From Lotus japonicus (lineage: Eukaryota > Streptophyta > Magnoliopsida > Fabales > Fabaceae), in assembly GCF_012489685.1 (NCBI RefSeq), contig NC_080045.1, positions 14,781,648 to 14,845,647 on the forward strand: a stretch of 64,000 nucleotides of DNA. Direction: 5' to 3'. This document shows positions 11,728 through 23,358 of the stretch, piece after piece (position 1 is the first letter of the stretch; each line of letters opens with the position of its first letter). The notes below the pieces were generated by a model that did no database searches, was not told where the DNA came from, and was given only the letters and a program-made list of their open reading frames with translations. A program made the position numbers and the translations under genes.

Positions 11728-14700
11728 TCACCCCCCTCTATTCATAATAAAATTTTGAAACAAATATGAAGACCACTCCTCCCTTATTTCATCCACTTGA
11801 TCTTCACTGAAAGAAGCACTGCATCCAGCCTTATAATCACCCTGAAGTTAAAAGTGAAGAATAATATTACACTTGAACTAAATAAGGTGATAAATTCAAT
11901 GAATACAATATATTTTAGAACAAGAATTACAACCTCTTGTAGGGTCTGTGAGTCTCCAGCAATGATTATATCCCTCATGTATTTCAATACATAGTAGCCG
12001 CAATCTGTCAAATTCTTTTGTTTAGGACACTGCAAAAGCAAATAAAGTGTTAACTTCATGGTTGTTTTACCTATATTGGTCTGAAATTTGTAAATTACCT
12101 TCATCTTCCTCCATTTGATATATTTAACTTTCTTTTTGGGCACATCATTTGAATTAGCATGGTAGATCATTAGTCCCCTAAAAAATTTAAGAAAATTGAT
12201 ATAAATACATATGTTGAATTATGAGTTACACAGTTGTTTATGATAGATAAATGCATATCCTTACGCATCAAATATATTCTTCATATGTACGTCATCAGTT
12301 GGTTCACCATCGAAAGAGTCAAAATATTCTATAGCAAATTCTGAGGTGTAGATGACGAGTAACACCCAGTGATCACTGCAATACATGTAAGTTAAGCAAT
12401 ATGAAATGGCGGGCAATGCCTTTGGAGACCTTGAATTAAAAATCAAGTTTGGAAAAATAGACTCACCCCATGTTGTATGGTGCAAAAGTTACTCTATTTG
12501 GCTGTTCATTTTGTTTAAGTGCATCAGCTATATATTGAGATACTCTAGATTCATAGGCACTTAAGTTATGAGGAGATAAAAATAAGAACCTCTCGGTCAA
12601 TTGGTTTTGTACCAATACTTCAAAGTACAAGAACCTTCAAAAAAAAAGAAAAAGAATTAGCAATACTTTCAATATTAACATGAAAAACTAAGCATCAATG
12701 TGTTAAAAGTTTTATAGCGTACCTCATATACACACAAATGACAGATGCACTTAATTTTGTGTGGTAATAAATTTCATTGACTTGCTCTTCACCAATTTGC
12801 TCCACAAATTCCTCCTCAGTGTTAGTGTTGAGTATGTTTTCCGGCATAGGAACTTTTAGAAGATCTTCAGATTTCAATACACTTCGTGCATATGCCCAAA
12901 CAAACTTGCAGTTTTGCAATTTGTCTTTACTACTTGCACCCAATGGTTGAATCTCAGTTCCTTTATCAGCTTGCTTCTTTGCTTGTCCAGGAGCCTTCTT
13001 TCCTTGTCCAACGTCCTTCTTTCCTTTATCAACTTGCTTCTTTGCTTGTTCATGAACCTTCTCTCCTTGCGCAACTGGCTTGTTTGCTCGTTCAGCAGGC
13101 TTTTTTACTTGTCCAACCGGCTTCTTTGCTTGTACAGCTGTAATTCCTTTTGCACGGCTTGTTGCTTTGTGATTGTTATCGGATGATGCAGGTGTCTGCA
13201 GAAAAAATGTATTTATTTCAATAAATTAGTTACTGATTAATGGTACAATTAATATAGAATTGTGGAGAATCATACCATAGTGGATACAAGCCTCTTTGGC
13301 CATGCTACAAAAGTACCTATTGCATCCTCAATAGTGAAGATATTTCCTCCCTCAATAGGAACTGGTATGTATGACTTTTCTTCTCCCTCAATTGCAAATT
13401 CAACAGACACTTTCACATGGTCTGAAGGTAATGGGCAACTATGAAGTGTATCTGTTGAGTTGTTATACATTGTCCCACTCGCAACCTTACGATGAGTTGG
13501 GCTCGCTAAGTATAAAATGCATGCATTAATACCCTAAGTATAAAATAAGCAAAGAATTGTTAATACACTTAACTAAGAACATACTGAGTTTATTAATGTA
13601 AAAAATATATAAAGTGTAGTAATTAGCGACATAATGGGTGATGGTGGTAGCTACCTCAGGTAGAATAATAGGTGATGGTGGGCAGCTACCTTCGCCACTA
13701 TAGCAAGGGGAATCACCAGGCTGCACGTCCGCCTTCTTTTGCGCCTGCCCGCTATTCTTCAGTAGTTCATGCACTAAGTTTCGAAGATCATTCAACTCTT
13801 CTCGCATCTTCTTAACTGATTCAGATTCATATTCTTGTGGTCGTTTCCGAGAATTAAAATAGACTTTTTGGGAGACCCCAAATCCCACAGCTCTAACACG
13901 ACCAGGATGCTCTGGGACATTCAATGCTTTACCAAGAATGTCATCACGACCACAATATTGTAAGTCCTCTTGAGATGCAAATTGTGAGAGGTTACCCTGA
14001 TACACAAAAGTGAAAAAAAATCTCAATATTTTAACACTTACACATTGCTCCAAAACTAGATCAAAACAATCATGAAGATAAACATTACAGCTGAATCTAT
14101 TCAAGAAATTACTAGCAAACCAACACAACCAAATGAAAAAAAAACTCTCCCTGCAGACAAACATTAACCAGACACTCCACTTTGCTGCACTGCATAAGGA
14201 AACAGATTGGGACAAAACCACACAGAGGAAGTAATTAGATATGCAAAGAAAATTGTCCAGCCTTTCCCAATATTCTTAATGCAGGCAGAAAAAACAGGTT
14301 TAATCAGAGTTGCCATATTGATCCCACCCCCAAGCACATTCTCGGATTTGCAGACAATTCATATCCCAACTGGTTTTGTTTAAAGAGACCTAATGCAAAA
14401 AGTTTTAACACTTACACATTGCTCCAAAACTTGTAAAACATTATCATTGTCAATCAACCCTTTTCTGTTCTGGTGAGCAATCCTCCACAAAACATGTCGA
14501 GGTATGGATGTCATATCTGATTCCGCATCTGCAAGCTTTAAATAAAAAAATATCAACCAAAAAATCAAAAAAATTACTATCTATAACACAAGAGATTTAA
14601 GTTTGTTATGCACATGTATACATACCATCTGTTGCTCTAGTTCTGCATATCCTATACACCCCCTTCTGTATGGATAGAGGGGGTTCAAAGCTCTTTGTCT

Positions 14701-15451
14701 GTTTTGTTGACTTTCTATCTATTTCAACAAAGTATCAACAAAGTATAAGTATAAATGAATATTATATACAATGTCAACTATTTGAATTTAGACATAGTTA
14801 TTTATGTTACCTGAAATTCCTCGCTATAATTGTGAGCCACAAATTGTTTCCAGTCTATCTCAGATATTAAATCTAAATACTTCTTGGGAGGAAGGTCTCT
14901 AATTTTTCCTTTTCTATTCTTTATTTTTTTTCTCATCTTGGTTCTGAAGTTTCTTAACAAATGACCTGCCTCTTGCAATACATATGTTCTACGTTCCTCA
15001 CTAATATCAAAAGCTTCCTGTACAATAAACCACTTGAGTTAGAGTTACAAAATGAATATATGCATAAAAAACACCAAATGCAAAGTACAAGAGTAAGAAC
15101 ATTACATATACATCATCCCATATGCCGTCCTTCATAATCTTTGGCACATTCCCCCAATGGTTAAATGTAATTGGAACAATGAGTCGAGTGATCATCCCAA
15201 TATAATTCACAAAATCTTTTTTGTTGGGTTTAATGGGTTGACCTCTATCGTTCCACCCAACCTAAACAAAGTGATAAGATTAACATACATTGAAACAAAA
15301 AGAATATAATCAAAGTGTTAGAGAAAGAAATTACCGATAATCTTATTCCTCTTTTTCTTGATTTGCGAATCTTTTTCAAAACAGTGATTCCACGCCTAGG
15401 TTCCTTATCTGAATCACCAGAGGATGAATCATCATCATTAGGAGATGCCAT
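11728..15451 (-). CDS. CACTA second gene: plant transposase (Ptta/En/Spm-type) with Ulp1-like C48 protease end, multi-exon
   Basis: Read from the right, the exons fit plant splice signals. Exon 1 is 15451-15335 (MASPNDDDSSSG..., acidic then basic). Exon 2 is 15261-15106 (GWNDRGQPIKPN...NHWGNVPKIMKDGIWDDVY). Exon 3 is 15017-14811, exon 4 is 14718-14626, exon 5 is 14535-14416 and exon 6 is 13996-13655 (PEHPGRVRAVGFGV...YFNSRKRP). Junctions after exon 6 are approximate. Later segments carry FVAWPKRLV near 13290, a lysine-rich repeat at 13150-12960, and a Ulp1-like region. That region has DHWVLLVIY (candidate His) near 12375, FDSFDGEP (candidate Asp) near 12320 and CPKQKNLTDCGYYVLKYM (candidate Cys) near 12030. 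The last exon ends in TGA at 11728-11730. The splice phase between exon 6 and the next exon could not be resolved, so a small defect is possible. Confidence 0.75.
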
Positions 15452-15583
15452 TCACCTGAAAAAATAGACAAGTCAACTGTAAGTACCCTAATAAGGATAT
15501 ATGGACATTATAAAATTCTAAAGCTAACTATATTTACCATAAATACAGAAACTTATGTAGACCAAAAAAAAAATCTTACACAT

Positions 15584-18500
15584 TCATTGCATTCTTTTCC
15601 TTTTTTTCCTCAATTTAAGACTTGTTTGCCTCTCTTTGTCAATAAATGATTGATCTATCCAAATTCCCTCTACATGGTCATCTCTCATATATAAATCATC
15701 ATCTTCTATTAGATCATCATCTAGTGAATGTGATATCCCTTTGAATGGGTCATCCTCTTTATCAACAGATTTCTGCTGGTTTTCATCATAATCTTTGTTG
15801 TCATTTATTTTATTTGACAATTGCACGATGGACCACTTCTTATCAGCAGGATCAGTGACAAAGAAGACTTGTTCAGCTTGTGATGCTAAGATAAAAGGGT
15901 CATTTTTGTACCCCACCCTATTCAAATCCACTTGTGTGAACCCTAAGTCATCGATTCGAACACCGTTATTGTTGTCAACCCACCTACATCCGAACACAGG
16001 CACTTGAAAAATCGTGTAATCCAACTCCCATATGAGTTCAATCACCCCGAAGTAAGACATACTCTCATGTACTGGATTTTTGTCTTTAGCACTTGAGATA
16101 TGCATAGACTGAGCTATAAGTGTAACACCGCTATTTTGCATTGTAGTTCGATCATCTTGCTCTTTGGTATAAAAGGTGTATCCATTAATCAGATAACCCG
16201 TGTAAGAAAAAACATGAATACTCGGACCTTTTGATAACCATCTCAGTCTTTCTGAAATAGAATTAGGATTTTCCTCCAACTCTAAATGAACGCAATCTCT
16301 CAGCCAAGTTATGAAAGTTTTGTTGTGTTCTTTCGCTATCCAATTTTCACTCCTATTTGGGTTCGAGGTACGGATTTCATATTTGTGTTTTTCAACATAT
16401 GGATCAACCTCAGTAGTGTTGTGAAGAACATACAAGTGCGCTTTTTCTCGTTCACTACTTGGGGCTGTTACAATTTTCTCTCTGATGATTCCTTCCCCAG
16501 CTTCCTTTTCCTTTCCTGAGTGACGAGACTTTGGAAGCCCAATGGATTGAGCATTTGATAAATATTCAGTACAAAATTCAATAGCTTCTTCCACAATGTA
16601 TCGTTCAACCATGCAACCTTCTGGCCGACTTCGATTTTTCACATACCCTTTTAATACTTTCATATAACGTTCAACTGGGTACATCCATCTCATATAAGCT
16701 GGTCCACAAAATTGTGTCTCTCTAACTAAGTGAACAGTTAGATGTATCATTATATCAAAGAAAGAAGGTGGGAAGTACATCTCAAGCTCACATAAAGTAA
16801 CAACAATTTCTTTTTGCAATAAAGGCAATCTTTCAGGGTCAATCATCTTGCTACAAATAGCCTTGAAGAAGAAACATAACTTAGTTATAGTCTTTTGGAC
16901 CTTTTTGGGCAAAATAGATCGTATGGCAATCGGCAAAAAATTCTCCATGAGCACATGGCAATCATGAGACTTTAGACCCTTCAGTTTTAGGTCTTTCATT
17001 GAAACGAGGTTTCTGATATTTGATGAGTACCCTTCTGGAACTTTCACACCATTAAGACACTCAAAAAAAGAAATTTTCTCATTCTTGGATAGAGTGTGTG
17101 CAGCTGGAGGTAGATACGTGCGTTTTCCCTTCTGAACTGGTTCCAATTCTGCTCTTATGCCCATATTAACCATGTCTAGCCTTGCGTTGATGCTGTCTTT
17201 GGACTTTCCAGGAACATGCAATAAGGTATTAATAACACTCTCAAAAACATTCTTCTCGATGTGCATGACATCAAGGAAGTGTCTCACATACAGCGACTTC
17301 CAATAAGGCAATTCAAAGAAAATTGATCTTTTCTTCCACCCGCGCGTGGGAAGCTCTTTTGAAAAATCTTTACCAAATTTGCAACACAAATCTTTCACTT
17401 TGATCCACATATCAGCACGAGACGATGGTGTAGGAGCTAAACCTTCTTCTGTGTTCCCATTGAAAGCTTTCCTCCAACCTCGATATTTATGATTCGGGTG
17501 CAAAAATCTACGATGCCCAAGATAAACATTTTTCTGACAATGTTGTAGTCGAATTGAATAAGTGTCATCTTCACATATAGGACATGCACATTGCCCTTTA
17601 ACCGTGTATCCTGACACATTACCATACGCCGGAAAGTCGTTAATTGTGCCAAACAACATAGCCCTCAATATGAATTTTTCTTCCTTGAACTTGTCATAAA
17701 CCTCCACACCTGTCTCCCACAGTTGTTTCAAGTCTTCAATTAGAGGAGCCAAGTATACGTCTATATCATTTCCTGGTTGTGTCGGTCCAGAGATTAACAT
17801 AGTCAACATCATATACTTGCGCTTCATGCATAACCATGGAGGTAAATTATAAATCATCAAAATTACTGGCCATATACTGTGGGAGCCGCTATTGTGCGGG
17901 TTCATTCCATCGGTAGCCAGTGCAAGGCGTAAATTTCTTGCTTCTTTACCAAAATCGTCGTTGTCTCTATCAAACTTTTTCCATTGAGGTGAATCTGATG
18001 GGTGTCGAAGATTCCGATCATCAATCCTTTCATCAGCATGCCATCTTAAGTGTTTTGCATCTTCTGCACTATTGTACATGCGCCTGAATCTCGGTATTAT
18101 AGGAAAATACCATACCACCTTTGCTGGACATGATCCTTTCTTCTTATAACGTGAGGCAGTACATTTAGGACAATTCTTTAATGTTTTGTATTCATTACGA
18201 AATAATATGCAATCTCTAGGACAAGCATGTATCTTCTCATAGCTCAAGCCAATTGAGCATAACATTTGTTTAGCCTCATAGTTTCGACTAGGAAGCACAT
18301 TATCCTCTGGAAGCATATTTTTCAGAAGTGCAAGTAATTCTGTGAAGCTCTTGTCAGTCCATCCATTGCCAGCTTTTAAGTTATACAAATTTAAAACTCC
18401 TGACAACTTTGTAAATTTAGTGCATCCATCATATAATGGCATCTCAGCATTAGTCTTCAACTTTTCAAACATCTCAGGACATTCTCGAAAATCATCTTCA

Positions 18501-18844
18501 ACCATATTGACGATCTCCTCAACACGGTCATCCACGAACATATCATCCTCAAACATATCTGCATCATCTTCGAGTGTATGGCTCGCATTAGCCCTTGAAC
18601 TGCTAGACACATCTCTTCTCTCTCCGTGCTTTGTCCAACATGTATAATTTTCATCAATTCCATAACATACAAGATGATCTTCCAACTTAGATGCATTGAC
18701 TCGCCTTCCATGACAACAACGTAAACAAGGGCATATGATCCTGTTGCAATCCTCAGCATTCTTAATTGCAAAACTGATGAATTCTTTTACTCCATCCCCA
18801 TATTCCTGCGACAATCGATTAGCACACATCCATTTCCGATCCAT
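15584..18844 (-). CDS. TNP2-like CACTA transposase, intact
   Basis: One uninterrupted frame of 1086 codons. The start at 18844 (MDRKWM) is chosen because it opens the conserved transposase-associated domain; a longer frame back to 18910 is less typical. Residues 1-75 form that Cys-rich domain (CPCLRCCHGR...). The central region fits Transposase_21: YEKIHACPRDCILFR, KVVWYFPIIPRFRRM, LRWHADER, LRLALATDGMNPH and GNDIDVYLAPLIEDLKQLW. DUF4218-like sequence follows (LCELEMYFPPSFFDIMIHL, YMRWMYPVERYMKVLKGYVK), then DUF4216-like sequence (FGCRWVDNNNGV, DPFILASQAEQVFFV). The C-terminus is acidic then basic. In the family it binds and moves the element ends in the nucleus. The open frame suggests recent activity. 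Confidence 0.92.
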   Translation of the reverse strand: MDRKWMCANRLSQEYGDGVKEFISFAIKNAEDCNRIICPCLRCCHGRRVNASKLEDHLVCYGIDENYTCWTKHGERRDVSSSSRANASHTLEDDADMFEDDMFVDDRVEEIVNMVEDDFRECPEMFEKLKTNAEMPLYDGCTKFTKLSGVLNLYNLKAGNGWTDKSFTELLALLKNMLPEDNVLPSRNYEAKQMLCSIGLSYEKIHACPRDCILFRNEYKTLKNCPKCTASRYKKKGSCPAKVVWYFPIIPRFRRMYNSAEDAKHLRWHADERIDDRNLRHPSDSPQWKKFDRDNDDFGKEARNLRLALATDGMNPHNSGSHSIWPVILMIYNLPPWLCMKRKYMMLTMLISGPTQPGNDIDVYLAPLIEDLKQLWETGVEVYDKFKEEKFILRAMLFGTINDFPAYGNVSGYTVKGQCACPICEDDTYSIRLQHCQKNVYLGHRRFLHPNHKYRGWRKAFNGNTEEGLAPTPSSRADMWIKVKDLCCKFGKDFSKELPTRGWKKRSIFFELPYWKSLYVRHFLDVMHIEKNVFESVINTLLHVPGKSKDSINARLDMVNMGIRAELEPVQKGKRTYLPPAAHTLSKNEKISFFECLNGVKVPEGYSSNIRNLVSMKDLKLKGLKSHDCHVLMENFLPIAIRSILPKKVQKTITKLCFFFKAICSKMIDPERLPLLQKEIVVTLCELEMYFPPSFFDIMIHLTVHLVRETQFCGPAYMRWMYPVERYMKVLKGYVKNRSRPEGCMVERYIVEEAIEFCTEYLSNAQSIGLPKSRHSGKEKEAGEGIIREKIVTAPSSEREKAHLYVLHNTTEVDPYVEKHKYEIRTSNPNRSENWIAKEHNKTFITWLRDCVHLELEENPNSISERLRWLSKGPSIHVFSYTGYLINGYTFYTKEQDDRTTMQNSGVTLIAQSMHISSAKDKNPVHESMSYFGVIELIWELDYTIFQVPVFGCRWVDNNNGVRIDDLGFTQVDLNRVGYKNDPFILASQAEQVFFVTDPADKKWSIVQLSNKINDNKDYDENQQKSVDKEDDPFKGISHSLDDDLIEDDDLYMRDDHVEGIWIDQSFIDKERQTSLKLRKKRKRMQ

Positions 18845-21800
18845 GCTTTCGTAGTCTACCAAACATATTGGGATAATATTATTATGTTGTAAGTTAAAAT
18901 AGAAAATCACAATAAAAGAAAAATCAAAATTGAATATCCTTATGTTAAGTTAGACTACTATCTACTAATTAACATATACCTAAGACAACTTATCAGAGTT
19001 GGCCTATCTCTGATTTACATATGAGGAATGTTGTAGCCTTTGCTTAGCAATTTGAAGGGACCAAGGATACCTAGTGATAATTCAATTATTGCCTTTTCAT
19101 TCAAAATCTTTTGGTTCTTGAGTTAAAAATAGTTTGCAAAAGCCCAATTAAAGTCTGAAGGTTATTAGAACATGGATTAAATATAATAACTAAACTATGG
19201 ATTAAATTTAAAACTACAATCGATAAATTTAGAATTGATAAAATACAAGTAATAAAGTCCAAACAAAGAAAATCACACGAAATAAAGACAAATAAATGTC
19301 ATTACCTGTTTTGTTTCTCTCTATCACAATCACCTTTGTGCTAATGACCTCGCAATACCAATGTGGAGCTGCAAATCACCAGATACTATAAATTCAACTA
19401 TTTTTATGAGATTAGAGAGCTTAAAGTAAAAGGTGTACTTTTCTACATACAATCACTTAGTGTCTGCAAGTTTGTCTTTGGATGTGATAGAAGAGAGTGA
19501 GCGCTTGGTTCTTTTTTAGCATGATATTGACTTATTGTTATATTACAAAAAATACTTAGAGGCTGTAGAAGCATACAACATATGTAGACAGCACGCATGA
19601 AATGAGTCAAGTAAATTGAACAAAATTTACATTCAAAATAGTCCCTACCTTATGGGTGGATCCATACACCAAAGTATATTCAACAAACAGGAGAAGGGTG
19701 GAACTTAAAATTTTGGCAGACCCCATGATATGCAACAGAGTCAGGGACATAAAGCTAGATATGGAAATTGTGACTCTTTTATGGACTTATGGTAGGGGAC
19801 TATTTTATTGTATAGCCAAAGCATACTTAAATGTCATATATCAAATAACAAATCAGTGAAAAATGTAAATGTTGGAAGGTTACAAAATCTGAAAATCTTC
19901 AGCAAACTTCAAGCCTCATCATATATGAACAACAATTGTTAAACTATGGATGATGTTAAAATAAAATTTCAGTTCTAATTTTATATGAAATACAGAATCA
20001 ATTCAAGCTTGAAGCAATCAATAATTTTCAAACTAAAACATTCATTTACTCAAGTGTGTTTAATTACATCAAACATGTTTAACGAACCGGCACACTTGGA
20101 AGACTTGAAAACGGAAATTATGAGATTCTTACTTATATGATTCATTACTCTATTTTTAGTAAGGGTTTCCAAAATGTAAAAATTTAAACACTAACTTGTA
20201 TTTCTATCCTTTTATTCAAAATCTGAAATGAGTTACAAGGGAGATGAAAGGAATTACCCTATATTGAAATTTAAGATCACTAGTACTAGTAAATGGTTTT
20301 TTGCTACTGCTTTTATTTTACCTGATGTTAGTTATAGTTAGAATTCTTTGTTAGTATAAATTATGTTATTCATGGGTAGTTACTAGTTTTATTATTCTGT
20401 TAATCACTAGTTCAATAAACAGTGTGCATAAACACTGATCATTTTGTTCTATGTTGATATCAAGTTTCCCCATCTATACTTGACTAACACAAGGGTGGAC
20501 ATTAGCTTTGCTGTGAATCATCTTAGTAAATACCTGGACTGCCCAACACAACTACATTACTAGGCAGCACTTCATGTTATGAGATTTAACAAAGGTTCAC
20601 CAGCAAAAGGCTTATTCTTTCAATCTTAATCCTGAATAACTCTCTAAGGGTTCAGTGTTTCAGAATAGGGGGCATGTCTTGACAGAAGAAGATCAGTTTG
20701 TGGCTATTGCTTTTATCTCATGAAAACTTGAGCTCATAGCTCTTGCAATTTTTATTTGCTCCTTATTGCAGTTCTAAACATTTGCCTCGTTTCATCCGAA
20801 TAAATGAAACATTATCATTACCCTGATGTTGCCCATGCATGAAAGTTGTGTGTTTTGTCCTATGATAGGTGTTCAAACTATAACTTCTTCTATTATGTTA
20901 CTGGTTTATTTGGATTGGGAAGTTGTATGTTTTGTATTCTTAGAAGTATTCTTGCCACAATTTAGTTGGATTCGGAAGTGGCTCATTTACTAATAAGCCA
21001 ATGGTTACAATTTAGATAAGCCATTTACTAGTTTTGGGTTCTGAAGTGGCTCAGTTACTAATAAATAACTAGTCACCATTGTTACATGATACAATACAAG
21101 CCAATGGTTACAATTTAGATAAGCCAATGGTTTTTTTTTTCTTTTGATCAACAAAGATAATATATATTGATGGAGAGTACTAGGTGTACTCCAAACCTAT
21201 TTACAAATTTGTAAGAGACAGAGGATAAAACCAAACAGTTCTGTTTTGCAAATAAAAGACCTGCTACCCACTAATGCTCCACGCAAATTAAATAACCAGG
21301 ACAAGGATCTATCAGAGCAACACTACAGACGCAAATATCAACATAAGAACTATTACTTTCAACATTGTTTTACTTCAAGGAATGGATTCAGCTCTCAAGT
21401 TCCACATCAGATAAAAGTCACCTCAGATTGCACACAGATAAGCCAATGATTACAAACTCACAAAACAGAACCCATTACATATTCATAAACTAAACTAGAG
21501 AAAACAAATGGCACCCTTCAATGTCCTATCTATTTGATTATCTAACATGCCCACAAATTCCATAACAGCAAGAAGCAACTATGTATTAAATCAAACAGTG
21601 GCAAAAGTAAGAATTAGGAGATTACCTAGATTTGGGTGCGATAGTGGATAGCAGCAGTAACGAACCACGCCAACAACAGCAATATGTGAACGACAACGGA
21701 ACGACGATACAAGGCGGAGCACGGCAGAGACAGAAACACGCTTGCAACCACGGTGGTAAAGGGACGACAAACGACACAACAAGGACAACAACAAGGTGAC

Positions 21801-22025
21801 GATTGACAGCAATAAGATGGAGTAGGGCAGAGATAAAGTGTGGGAAGAAGACGCAAAAACGCAGCAGATGAAGAACGATAGTGAAAACCGCGCACGATCT
21901 AAGTGTGGAGAGAGCTAGGGCGCGCGCACTTCAATTGTGGAGAAACCCCTATCTTTTTTTTTTTTAAATTACTCTAAGGTTGCATTTTTTATGGGAGCAG
22001 TTTGTTTTTACCCGATGCCAAAGCC
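18845..22025. other. CACTA 5' non-coding region
   Basis: Between the transposase start and the right subterminal repeats. It is probably promoter, leader exons and introns. The GC-richer stretch at 21600-21900 could be a leader exon. No conserved protein was recognised. Confidence 0.5.
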
Positions 22026-22205
22026 CACTTTCCTTGATCTATCACGTAGCCCGCTACCTATTGCCTGTTTAAAGGTTGCGGTTGAATTTTAACCACTACC
22101 TTTGCCCCTTTTTTGCTGATTTAAAAAAAAAAAACGTGATAAAGTAGCGGTTACTTCAAAACTGCTACCTTTAGGCCGCTACCTAATCCTTTTTGTGGTG
22201 TAGTA
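22026..22205. repeat. Right subterminal repeats and terminus of the CACTA
   Basis: AAAGGTTGCGGTTGAATTTTAACC, AAAGTAGCGGTTACTTC and AGGCCGCTACCTAATCC mirror the left-end array in inverted orientation. The terminus is CCTTTTTGTGGTGTAGTA. Confidence 0.8.
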
Positions 22206-22372
22206 GGTTTTTCTTAATAAGGTTTTAATGAGACATTTTTTCTATTGTCCTGCCTCCAAGGGGTATCTTTTGAGCAGAGCTTTAGGTGAATTGTAACTTT
22301 TGCTCTTGTGTTGGGTTGAAGTATCCCTTGTACTTCATTTAAATATATTTATTGGCTTATAAAGAAAAAAAG
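22206..22372 (+). mobile_element. LINE 3' tail fragment, right of the CACTA
   Basis: GAAGTATCCCTTGTACTTC followed by an A/T-rich tail with AAAGAAAAAAAG closely resembles the LINE tail at 55960-56008. It is cut on its left by the CACTA. Confidence 0.6.
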
Positions 22373-22649
22373 TAAAGCAGTGAATTAATTATTGAGGAGG
22401 TTTATAAAAAAAATTACTCCATGAGCTTCTCGTGTGGTATATATAGTTTTATATATATGTCTTAATTGAGATTTACATATTGATGGCATATTCTGAGTAT
22501 CCAAGACATAATATTCTCCATCCAGTCAAGCTACTAGCTATTTTGCAAGCGTATAGAATGCATGAATATCTATATGTCTCATGGATCTTATCCTTGATTT
22601 CATTTAACAAACAATTATTTAAATATACAAAATCCACTCAGAAGAACAC

Positions 22650-22657
22650 TATAAATA
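22650..22657 (+). promoter_or_regulatory. TATA box of the Kunitz inhibitor gene
   Basis: TATAAATA lies 51 bp upstream of the ATG at 22708. This is a plausible core promoter with a short leader. Confidence 0.7.
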
Positions 22658-22707
22658 CAGGTTTTGAGCTAGCTATATAGCCAGAAATAGACACAGAGAA
22701 GAGAACC

Positions 22708-23358
22708 ATGAAGCCTACAATATTACTCAGCCTTTGTTTCTTCCTTTTTGCCTTGACCCCTTACCTCTTTCCTTTGGCCTTCTCACAAGATCCTGAACAG
22801 GTGAAGGACGCTTATGGAAACCCCTTAGTCCCCGGTCGCAGATACTCCATCGTGCCAGCCCTTCGTGGCTCACGTAGTGGTGGAGTAAGTCCTGATAAAA
22901 CAGGGAACCAAACATGCCCACTTACTGTAGTACAAGAATATTTTGAGTGTAGGGATGGCAAGCCAGTAATATTCAGCGTATCAGGAATAACTCCTGGAAC
23001 TGGTACTATCTTAACAGGCACCCATCTTGATATTGCATTTGTGGAGAAGCCAGAGTGTGCCGACACATCCAAGTGGGTAGTGGTAGGTAATTTGACTGAT
23101 TACCCCGGAGCACCGGTGAGTATTGGTGGTGTTGAAGACCATCCAGGACAACATATTCTAGATGGCACCTTCAACATTCAGAAACTAGATTGTGGTGGGT
23201 ACAAGCTTGTGTTCTGTTCCATCGAAAATCGTTGTGTTCATATTCGAACGTATAGTAAAAGGAGTCAAATGTGTCTCATAGCTTCACAAAGTGGTACTCC
23301 TTTTCAAGTTGTGTTCATTGCGGCTGGAGGGGGCAATGGAGTTAGGTCCACAGTTTAA
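22708..23358 (+). CDS. Kunitz-type (STI family) proteinase inhibitor-like secreted protein
   Basis: A single-exon, 216-residue protein, the usual length for the family. A hydrophobic signal peptide covers residues 1-26. The Kunitz signature is present just after it: VKDAYGNPLVPGRRYSI fits [LIVM]-x-D-x-[EDNTY]-[DG]-x-x-[LIVM]-x5-Y-x-[LIVM]. Later landmarks are CPLTVVQ, HLDIAF, WVVVGN and KLVFCS...RCVHI. Cysteines at CPLT and PECA and in the CS...NRC stretch can form the usual disulfides; extra cysteines occur in YFECRD, LDCGG and MCLIA. Family members are secreted or vacuolar serine-protease inhibitors induced in defence or stored in seeds. The reactive loop (ITPGTGTIL) has no Arg or Lys at the expected P1, so trypsin inhibition is doubtful. 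The frame is intact and a good TATA box precedes it. Confidence 0.92.
   Translation: MKPTILLSLCFFLFALTPYLFPLAFSQDPEQVKDAYGNPLVPGRRYSIVPALRGSRSGGVSPDKTGNQTCPLTVVQEYFECRDGKPVIFSVSGITPGTGTILTGTHLDIAFVEKPECADTSKWVVVGNLTDYPGAPVSIGGVEDHPGQHILDGTFNIQKLDCGGYKLVFCSIENRCVHIRTYSKRSQMCLIASQSGTPFQVVFIAAGGGNGVRSTV

Larger units (their letters stand above)
10139..22205 (-). mobile_element. CACTA (En/Spm) DNA transposon, about 12 kb
   Basis: The ends carry matching subterminal inverted repeats. The left end reads ACTAGTACAAAAAATAG then GGTAGCGGTT. The right end, reverse-complemented, reads ACTACACCACAAAAAGG then TAGGTAGCGG. Many copies of GGTAGCGGTTATAACCGC-like motifs lie within 300 bp of each end, as usual for CACTA elements. 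Inside are a TNP2-type transposase gene (15584-18844) and a second gene (11728-15451), both minus strand, transcribed from the right end. The terminal CACTA bases are slightly degenerate and a clean 3-bp target duplication could not be fixed. It lies within a LINE tail. Confidence 0.88.
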
